Origin: Candidatus Anammoximicrobium sp.
GTDB taxonomy: Bacteria; Planctomycetota; Planctomycetia; Pirellulales; Pirellulaceae
Direction: 5' to 3'
Length of the DNA stretch: 49,495 nucleotides
Assembly: GCA_012515235.1 (NCBI GenBank)
Contig: JAAYYU010000241.1
Span: 1-49,495, forward strand
Shown: positions 1 to 6,348 of the stretch, piece after piece
How positions within the stretch are numbered: the first letter of the stretch is position 1
Layout: every line of letters starts with the position of its first letter
Notes under the pieces: model-generated
Told to the model about the DNA's origin: nothing
What the model saw: only the letters and a program-made list of their open reading frames with translations
Databases searched by the model: none
Position numbers and translations under genes: made by a program

Positions 1-907
1 GCGTGAACTTGCGCATCTTCAAGTCGATGATGACGAAGCAGCGCAGCCTGAGGTGGTAAAACAGCAGGTCCAGGTAGAACTCGTCCTCGCCCACGACGAG
101 ACAGACTTGCCGTCCGACGAAGGCGAACCCGGCTCCAAGTTCCAGCAGGAACTTCTGAATGTGATCGACCAGACCCGTTTCCAGTTCGCGTTCGACGGCT
201 TCCTCGTGCAGTGTCAGGAAGTCAAACACGTAGGGGTCCTTGAGGGACTGCTGGGCGAGGTCCGATTGGGGAGCGGGAAGAGTTCCCGCGAAATTGCTGA
301 TCGCCTTCCCCTGGCGTCCGTACAGATCGCTTTCGATTTGCACCGTGAGGACCGCGCGGCTCCAGCCATGTTCGAGCGTCTTTCCGGCGTACCAAAGGCG
401 TTGGGCGGGGTCCTTCAGCTTGAACAAGAGCACCTGGTTATGGCCCCAAGGAATTGCGGCCACGGGCGCCGGAGGCGAGGCTGCGGTGATTTCCGTCACA
501 AGTTGTGACGAATTTGGCCCAACAGATTCCGTCACAGCCTGTGACGAATTTGGTGGTCCCAAAGCCTCGCCACGCTGCGGCAGTCGTAGCGCGACGTCGC
601 GATAGGCCAGAAAGAAAGCACGCATCCTCAGGACATTGACCGCCGAAAAGCCGCCCATTCCCGGAAAAGCCTTCTGCAAATCCGCCGCCAGCCGATCCAC
701 GACGCTCTTGCCCCAGCCCTCCCGCTCCTGCCGTTCGACGATCCGCCGCCCGATGTCCCAGTACAACGCGATCAGCTCCCGGTTCGCCGACAGCACGGCT
801 CGCGTCTGCGCCTGGCGGATGCGGACCTTCAGCGACTCCAGGAACTCCGCGTAGTCCGCCGGCAACCCAAGTCGCACGGCCGGAGACGTTTTCTTCTTAC
901 GAGCCAT
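1..907 (-). CDS. YhcG/DUF1016-family PDDEXK nuclease, C-terminus cut by window edge
   Basis: This frame is open from an ATG at 907 to the left edge of the window, giving 302 residues without a stop; family members are usually about 330-380 residues, so only the tail is missing. A GAGGGGG ribosome-binding site lies 4 bases before the ATG. The N-terminal half has the helical YhcG domain (LIALYWDIGRRIV near residue 45). The C-terminal half has the family block IPWGHN...LWYAGKTLEHGWSR, then LDLLFYH and IDLKMRK, which carry the D and DxK of a PDDEXK fold. The family occurs in defence islands and near restriction systems; its exact substrate is not settled. It sits downstream of the type I-G cas operon on the same strand. 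Between its two domains lies a tandem 36-base repeat. Confidence 0.88.
   Translation of the reverse strand, partial: MARKKKTSPAVRLGLPADYAEFLESLKVRIRQAQTRAVLSANRELIALYWDIGRRIVERQEREGWGKSVVDRLAADLQKAFPGMGGFSAVNVLRMRAFFLAYRDVALRLPQRGEALGPPNSSQAVTESVGPNSSQLVTEITAASPPAPVAAIPWGHNQVLLFKLKDPAQRLWYAGKTLEHGWSRAVLTVQIESDLYGRQGKAISNFAGTLPAPQSDLAQQSLKDPYVFDFLTLHEEAVERELETGLVDHIQKFLLELGAGFAFVGRQVCLVVGEDEFYLDLLFYHLRLRCFVIIDLKMRKFT
491..553. repeat. Two tandem 36-base units inside the yhcG-like gene, each with an inverted repeat
   Basis: Two 27-base copies, at 491-517 and 527-553, differ only in a 3-base centre (AGT against GCC) and are spaced with a period of 36. Each contains CGTCACA and TGTGACG as perfect 7-base arms. 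On the coding strand they encode the repeated peptide NSSQxVTE in the linker between the helical domain and the nuclease domain, and they keep the reading frame. Confidence 0.85.
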
Positions 908-972
908 GATGCCCCCTCGTAATCTGCGTCGGAATTTCCGAGCGCCCTGCTGCAGTTGTCCCGGAGGCGGTC

Positions 973-1080
973 TTAGCTCTTCAGACGGTCCTCGCCGCGG
1001 TCCCAGTACCCCACGATGCAGTCGCCAATCAGTCGATTCCCCAGAGTCATGCGGAAACTGATCAGCCCTTCATCCTTCAT
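973..1080 (-). CDS. Small unrecognised ORF between the cas operon and yhcG
   Basis: A 35-residue frame begins with MKDEGLISFRMTLGN and ends DRGEDRLKS before a TAA. I do not recognise a family. Its composition (mixed charged and hydrophobic residues with two G-W/Y turns) looks like real protein rather than a random frame, but it starts inside a GGATGA-type simple repeat, so its start may be accidental. It may be the C-terminal remnant of a longer gene whose front was lost, or a continuation of the broken CcbP-like gene just upstream. There is no clear ribosome-binding site apart from the purine-rich repeat itself. Confidence 0.3.
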   Translation of the reverse strand: MKDEGLISFRMTLGNRLIGDCIVGYWDRGEDRLKS

Positions 1081-1096
1081 CCCTCATCCTTCGTCC
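1069..1096. repeat. GGATGA-type simple repeat
   Basis: On the minus strand this is a run of GGATGA / GGATGAG / GGATGAAGG units. A related purine-rich run lies at 13585-13617, where it contains the stop codon of the glucan phosphorylase. Here it lies where the small CcbP-like frame loses similarity. Confidence 0.6.
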
Positions 1097-1282
1097 CCCA
1101 GCACCCGCGCCTGAAACGGGAAACACGACCTGATCCTGGACCATCGTCAGCAGCCCCGTGGGCTGCTCGTACTCGTCGTACGCACCCACCGTCGCCTCCG
1201 CCAGGGCTTCTTCCACGTCCTGCTGGTCCAGTCCATCCGTCCACTTCCCGAAGCCAGGTCTTGACTTGGGTTTTCCTGGCAT
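1070..1282 (-). pseudogene. CcbP-like calcium-binding protein, frameshifted and truncated
   Basis: The ATG at 1282 is preceded by AAGGA at a good distance and lies only 10 bases after the csb2 stop, so this is the fifth gene of the cas operon. The first ~55 residues (MPGKPKSRPGFGKW..., AYDEYEQPTGLLTMVQDQ, then VVFP) resemble small acidic calcium-binding proteins of the CcbP type, whose core reads AYxExEQ...FPFxAR. After FPV the reading frame gives SGAGAGG, while the adjacent frame gives FQARVLGDEG, the expected family sequence. A one-base indel therefore fits. The second frame also stops at once, in the GGATGA repeat, so the 3' half of the gene is missing. The family assignment is from memory of the motif and moderately sure; the frame break is seen directly. 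Confidence 0.55.
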
Positions 1283-1292
1283 GCAACTGTCC

Positions 1293-2897
1293 TTATGCCT
1301 CTCCGGCAAACAGTCCAAGGCCGAAATGGGATGCGTAACCGAGCGTCATGAGGCCCTGGACGGGTTCGGTAAATCGCAGCCGAAGGGCGAAGCCGACGTC
1401 AAGCGGAGGCGGTGCGCCGCCGTGCTGACGTCGTCGCACGAAATGCCGGAAGCCGAGTGTGTCAGTGCTGGCCGGCAGCATTTCGAGTTCTGCGACGAGC
1501 GGCAGTCCGCGCGAAGCCAGTTCGGCGTTGACTTGACCGACGAACGTATTGGCTCCGCGGCGTTTGACGAATCGCGGCGGGACAAAAGGCGTCACGCTCA
1601 CCCACGTTCGTGCGCCGCCCGGTGGAGCCAGTAGCTGTTCGACACGACGATCCAGGGGATCGGGTAACCAGCGGAGGGCTTCTAAGTCGCCACTGCCCGC
1701 TAGCGCCACCTGCAGATCGCCCGCGCCGCCTTTGGTCCACGTTCGGCGTAGAGTTCGGATCGCCCGCTGAGCATCTTCCCCGAAGCCCATCGGAGCGTAG
1801 ACGATGATGTGGTCGAGATGACCATCGCCGTCCAGGTCGACCGGCAAAATGTGAGCGTGACGATGACCGTCGCGGAGCGGTTTTCCCTGTTCATCGCGGC
1901 CGGTGAGTTCCGGGCATTGAACGCGCCGTCCCTGTGCCACGCGCCCGACGATCGCCCGATGCAGAAGTTCGGCCTGGGGCAGCGTCCGACTGCACGGCGG
2001 CAATGCAGACCGATTGCCGCTCGGCGTAGTCAAAGCCAGCAGCATCATCTGGACGCGACGGACCGGGTGCCTCGCTCGCCGCTGGGGCACTCCCACTTCC
2101 AACGCACCGCTGCGCCGCCAGTAGACAACCCGTTGAGAACCCGGCGGCTGGGACCAGCGATGTTGCTTCCACCAAGCAGTATCTTTCAAGAGGCAATCGA
2201 CGAGGTCTTCCGGATACGGCGCGACCGCTTTCGCCCGATCCTTAAGTAGCTTCGCGGACGGTTTCCTGCTTCCGCCCGGAAGCGGGAGCGGTGCGAGGGC
2301 CCGGTTCACGGCGTTCTGCCGCCACTGTCCGTATTCGGGTGGAGAGACTGCAGCCATAAGGGAAAGCTGTTCCCATTCGGGACCGGGCCAGATCCCGTCG
2401 CGATGCGGAAACGCATCGAACGCATTCAAGGTGGCGGGCGTTGAAGTCACGAGTTCTGCCTCGACCCAACTTTCGCTGCGGCCGAGATAGCCGAGGCAGT
2501 CAGCGATTTGACCAAGGAGTATCGTCTCTTCCTCCGCCAGTTTGCAATCCCAGTGAACCTCGACAGCGTCATCGCCGAGGTCGGCCCAAGTGTCAAAGAC
2601 CAGGGTTGTCTTTTCGCGTCCCTTTTCGAGCGATCCGGTCGGCATAAAATGCCGGCTGTGGGCAGCACTCGCCGACGGAAGGCGATACGACGGCAGGGTG
2701 CCGGCCAGTTTTTCGAGCAGTTGTCGGGCCGTTGGTGGGATTTCGTTCCAGCTTTGGGTGGCGAAACCACAGGCAACAAGCGCCCTCAGCAGCCGCCAGG
2801 GGCTAGGGGGCCATTCGATTTGGCCCTCGTTGACGTGGTGCCCCCAGGGAGTCGCATGGTAGCGCCCGCCGGGGAACCGAAGTCGCAATGTGGGCAC
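1293..2897 (-). CDS. csb2: Csb2, Cas5-Cas6 fusion protein of type I-G CRISPR-Cas
   Basis: A 534-residue protein beginning MPTLRLRFPGGRYHATPW, followed by the block VNEGQIEWPPSPWRLLRALV that is diagnostic of Csb2 (GSU0054 family). In type I-G systems this one protein replaces both Cas5 and Cas6: it is expected to process the crRNA precursor and hold the 5' handle in the effector complex. The C-terminal half contains RHAHILPVDLDGDGHLDH and the late segment LGYASHFGLGLF, the glycine-rich RAMP signature usual at the end of Cas6-like folds. It lies 9 bases after csb1 on the same strand, which supports co-transcription. The length is normal for the family. Confidence 0.95.
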   Translation of the reverse strand: MPTLRLRFPGGRYHATPWGHHVNEGQIEWPPSPWRLLRALVACGFATQSWNEIPPTARQLLEKLAGTLPSYRLPSASAAHSRHFMPTGSLEKGREKTTLVFDTWADLGDDAVEVHWDCKLAEEETILLGQIADCLGYLGRSESWVEAELVTSTPATLNAFDAFPHRDGIWPGPEWEQLSLMAAVSPPEYGQWRQNAVNRALAPLPLPGGSRKPSAKLLKDRAKAVAPYPEDLVDCLLKDTAWWKQHRWSQPPGSQRVVYWRRSGALEVGVPQRRARHPVRRVQMMLLALTTPSGNRSALPPCSRTLPQAELLHRAIVGRVAQGRRVQCPELTGRDEQGKPLRDGHRHAHILPVDLDGDGHLDHIIVYAPMGFGEDAQRAIRTLRRTWTKGGAGDLQVALAGSGDLEALRWLPDPLDRRVEQLLAPPGGARTWVSVTPFVPPRFVKRRGANTFVGQVNAELASRGLPLVAELEMLPASTDTLGFRHFVRRRQHGGAPPPLDVGFALRLRFTEPVQGLMTLGYASHFGLGLFAGEA

Positions 2898-2906
2898 GGC
2901 AGGCTC

Positions 2907-3926
2907 CTATTCGGCAGGGGATTCGTCGGCTTCGTTCTGTTCAGCAGGTCCGTCGGCGTTTTCTTCCGTATCTTTCCCCTTCTTCAGTTCGTCCTCGAAA
3001 GTGAGGGTTGTGTGGACCATCAAGTGCTTGCAGGCTTTGATAGCCTCACTGACGGCGGCTTGAAGATCGGTCAGGGGCGGCAGTTGGAAACCCAGCGGAC
3101 GGGACGCGACGACGTGTTCGCGGTCCAATGGCTCCAGATCACATGCCGTGCGGAACCGCAGGTCACCGTCGAGAAGTTTTCGCACGCGGTGCAACGCGAG
3201 GAGAACCAGCAGCTCCTGAGCCTCTGGTTCCAGGCCGTACCCGCGAATCTGAGCGAGGTCGAGATTGATGTGGCAATCGATCTGCTCGGCGACGAATTCA
3301 TCGCGGGAGAAGGGAACGTTTCCGAATCCGCTCTTCGTGTCGCCCGAGGGATTCACGTGGTCGTTTTTCACCCCGCCCGATGCGGCGACGTTCACTCCGG
3401 AGGCTTCGACAAAAGCAGACAGGGCGCGGGCAATCCGCAATCGTCCGCCGGCTAAGTCCTTCTTGGCCAGGAAGACGCCATGAATCAGGCTCCCGACGTC
3501 GTATTTCAGCAGCACCTCGGCCAACTTCTTCCGATCGATCGGGCCTTCCTCCAACCCGCCGAGTTCGGCCTTGAGTTCATCAAAGAAGTTGCGGTCCTTG
3601 CCTTCCAGCAGGTACGGACTGTTGATCCGATGTGCCTCCAGAATCGAGTCCGTCAGGAATGCGCCCTTGCGGTTTACTGTGACGTGGCTGATACCGGTGA
3701 GTTCAGTCACGGGCGTATTCTTCGCGGTATCCCAGCATACCATTTCGAGCCGATTGGCCATGCTTTGCGCGCTTTCGACCAACAACTTCTGCCCGTCTTT
3801 CGTTTGGTACGTGGCCGCACCGAGGCTAGGAAACCCCGTGGGCTGGAAGCGGTCGCCCTGAACGGGACGCAACGGAACCGAAAACAGCAACCGGTTGGCT
3901 TTCTTCAAGGCTTTCAAATCAGGCAT
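2907..3926 (-). CDS. csb1: Csb1, Cas7-type backbone protein of type I-G CRISPR-Cas
   Basis: A 339-residue protein of the GSU0053/Csb1 family. It shows the typical opening with LRPVQGDRFQPTGFPSLGAA, then LLVESAQSMANRLE and the HGVFLA segment near the middle. Csb1 is the Cas7 equivalent that polymerises along the crRNA. The C-terminal ~25 residues are very acidic and low in complexity (EELKKGKDTEENADG... rich in E, D and A), which is probably a flexible tail. The start overlaps the end of csx17 by 8 bases, indicating translational coupling. Confidence 0.95.
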   Translation of the reverse strand: MPDLKALKKANRLLFSVPLRPVQGDRFQPTGFPSLGAATYQTKDGQKLLVESAQSMANRLEMVCWDTAKNTPVTELTGISHVTVNRKGAFLTDSILEAHRINSPYLLEGKDRNFFDELKAELGGLEEGPIDRKKLAEVLLKYDVGSLIHGVFLAKKDLAGGRLRIARALSAFVEASGVNVAASGGVKNDHVNPSGDTKSGFGNVPFSRDEFVAEQIDCHINLDLAQIRGYGLEPEAQELLVLLALHRVRKLLDGDLRFRTACDLEPLDREHVVASRPLGFQLPPLTDLQAAVSEAIKACKHLMVHTTLTFEDELKKGKDTEENADGPAEQNEADESPAE

Positions 3927-6348
3927 GGGTCAGTCCTTTCATTGCTGGATCAAGGATGGCGGCAGCACGCCGCGCACTGCCACGGTCGATCGGAAAAACG
4001 AGAGCCGCTGCCCACAGTCGGGCCGTGCAGGTGTCGGTTACGCCCGCCCGCAACGGAGGCCGGATCCCGACGGAGCGAAGTCGTGAGAGGGCGATCGACG
4101 TCGCGCCGACGCCGTCACCCGCGAGCAAACGCCGCACGATACCGGGTTCGGACGGGATGCATTTATCGCGGGCAAGGGGCCAAGGCAGGCACGCCAGACG
4201 CAACGCTAGCCAGGCTTCTTCGGGCTTTTCTGGCGAGCGACCGGGGCCCGGACAGTGCCCCGCCGACCATTGGTCCCACTTAATCGCCATGAATGCGCGG
4301 GCCAAGTCGAGCACCTTGCCGACGTCCGTCGCGGCGGCCAGAAATGCCGCGAGATCGCCCAACCGTGCGCCGCAGCCTTCGGCAGGCACCAGCGGCAGCC
4401 TGCGCTCGCCCTTCGTGCCCGCTTCGATCAGTCGCCGTTCCACAATCGCTGCGCAATCGGCCAGCGGATCACGCCCCGACATGACAACCCGCGAGTCCCT
4501 GACAAGACGCTTGTCCGAAACATTGAATCGTCGCGCACCCGGCTCCAGGGGCAGCCAGTGATGCCGCACCGGATCAAACGGTCGCCCTTCGCGAGAATAG
4601 CCCGCCGCAGCGCTCCCCAGCGAAATCGCAAGGCGAACCTCTAGAGTGCCGTCGTCCACCGCCCGTACCCACTCCGGGCGCAATGACGGAATTGGACCAG
4701 CGTCAATTGCCGTGCCCGATGCTTGAATCGATTCGACCGCGACGGCGGCCTGCAAGATGGCCTGCCAACGGTCGGCAGACCAATCGTGGGTGAGAGCGGC
4801 GAAAACGGCGTCTGCCAGTCGCCTTTCCGCTTGACTGAGCCTCGCGGGAGCGTTCTTGTCTCTGGCCCGTCGTTGCAGCCGGTCTAACCAGGGCGCGAGG
4901 TCGTCGATCAGATAAGCGCGTGGGTGTTGACGGACGGGGACGCGGCCCAATGGGACCGCCAACGTTGATTGGCCGTTACGTTCCAGATATCCGTATCGCG
5001 TGAAACAATCGATCCCTCGCGCGACTCCCAATCTGCTGATCGCGCGCGCCACGTCAACAGGACGATTGGCCGTCTGCCGATCGAGCTGAATCCGTGCCTC
5101 AGCAAACAGGGCAGACACATCCGATAGGGTTGCAGGCCGAGACCACAGCGGGAGCCACTGTTCCCCGCGTTGTGCTTTTTCGGTGCCCGGTGAGGCGAAT
5201 CCTGCCGCGTGGGCACGAACCGCGAAGGGGGCACTTGCACGGGCCATTTCGTTCGGATCAAGACGCCGGGTCGCCCGCGAACTCAAGACGAGCGAGCCCT
5301 CCATCATCAACACGTAATCCCAAGGGTTGATCAAACTCTCGCCGATCGTACCTGTGGAACTGTTCGCGCCGCCAGCTGCACCTGGTTGAAACTGACCAAC
5401 CGCCGTAGGCGCAAGTTTGTTCGCCAACTCCAACCATAACGAATTCGCAAGGAGCTCGGCGGTTGCGGGCAGCGGCCTGCCGTTGTCGGAAGACAGATCA
5501 AACAACTCGCCAATTCTCTGCATGAAGTTGTTGGTAAAATCCAGATTGCCGTCGTTTCCCCCCGTACCAAGCAGCGAAGGCCATTGTGGGGTTCCGTTCT
5601 CGTCAAGCACAACCGCGGCGGCAAGCCATTCCGCGTGTGGACCGCGCCATGCGCGACGGCAATCGGGGATAAGAGTGGCCTTCAGCGACTTGAATCGCCT
5701 CTCCGCCGTGGCCAGCAGTCTCTTATACCCGGGACTCGCCTTTAGCCGATCGGCTTCTGTCTTGGTGGGAGGCTTTGCGGCAGGGGCGACGAGCGATTCG
5801 ATTGTGGCGAGTTCCGCGGCAAGTCCGTCGCGTTTGGCGTCGCCGAGTTCCGCTTTGGAGCTTTGACCGCGGAGTTGATCGATACACATCCGAAATGGGG
5901 CGCTGTCGGCAAGCAGTTCTCGTTGCTCCGCGGACTGAAACGTCTTGTTGGTCTTCGTCCTGGCTTTGATGGCACGAATTATAGCGTCGGCACGTGAAAC
6001 CTCATCGAGCAGGACCCGTGCCTGAGCCACGCCGGATCGGAAACGCTCCCATCGAGGTGCTTGAGAGTTTTCAAGTGGCGCTAGTCCCGGATCGTCTGTC
6101 TTGAAGAAACCACAGCCTTTGTTCCACGGCGAGAGCAACGGCGTGGGCTCATACTTGTCCAGGAAGAAGGTGATCAACTCGCTGCGCGCAAGCCTCGACA
6201 GCAGGCAGAAATACTCCCCCTCCCACCAGCCTCGGGCGTGACTATCGGCGAGCTGCTCGACGACGAGCCTGAGGATTCCGAGCGCCTTCAGGTAGTTCGC
6301 CAAAGGTGTGGGTGAGCAGCCGTTGAGGTGATGAAGGTGCATGGTCAT
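3919..6348 (-). CDS. csx17: Csx17 (Cas8-type large subunit) of type I-G CRISPR-Cas
   Basis: An 809-residue protein beginning MTMHLHHLNGCSPTPLANYL, the signature opening of Csx17, with LLSPWNKGCGFF near residue 90. Csx17 (also called Cas8u2 or Cas8g) is the signature large subunit of the subtype and is thought to recognise the PAM and recruit Cas3. Conserved-looking segments include SLINPWDYVLMMEGSL and the SRFG/LxxxxGIDCFTRYGYLER block in the second half. The start overlaps the cas3 stop as ATGA. The length is within the usual range. Confidence 0.94.
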   Translation of the reverse strand: MTMHLHHLNGCSPTPLANYLKALGILRLVVEQLADSHARGWWEGEYFCLLSRLARSELITFFLDKYEPTPLLSPWNKGCGFFKTDDPGLAPLENSQAPRWERFRSGVAQARVLLDEVSRADAIIRAIKARTKTNKTFQSAEQRELLADSAPFRMCIDQLRGQSSKAELGDAKRDGLAAELATIESLVAPAAKPPTKTEADRLKASPGYKRLLATAERRFKSLKATLIPDCRRAWRGPHAEWLAAAVVLDENGTPQWPSLLGTGGNDGNLDFTNNFMQRIGELFDLSSDNGRPLPATAELLANSLWLELANKLAPTAVGQFQPGAAGGANSSTGTIGESLINPWDYVLMMEGSLVLSSRATRRLDPNEMARASAPFAVRAHAAGFASPGTEKAQRGEQWLPLWSRPATLSDVSALFAEARIQLDRQTANRPVDVARAISRLGVARGIDCFTRYGYLERNGQSTLAVPLGRVPVRQHPRAYLIDDLAPWLDRLQRRARDKNAPARLSQAERRLADAVFAALTHDWSADRWQAILQAAVAVESIQASGTAIDAGPIPSLRPEWVRAVDDGTLEVRLAISLGSAAAGYSREGRPFDPVRHHWLPLEPGARRFNVSDKRLVRDSRVVMSGRDPLADCAAIVERRLIEAGTKGERRLPLVPAEGCGARLGDLAAFLAAATDVGKVLDLARAFMAIKWDQWSAGHCPGPGRSPEKPEEAWLALRLACLPWPLARDKCIPSEPGIVRRLLAGDGVGATSIALSRLRSVGIRPPLRAGVTDTCTARLWAAALVFPIDRGSARRAAAILDPAMKGLTHA

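Noticed and set aside
491..553. Possible CRISPR array because of two 27-base repeats
   Set aside because: Only two copies, a 9-base gap instead of a ~35-base spacer, and the sequence is coding and in frame inside the nuclease gene.
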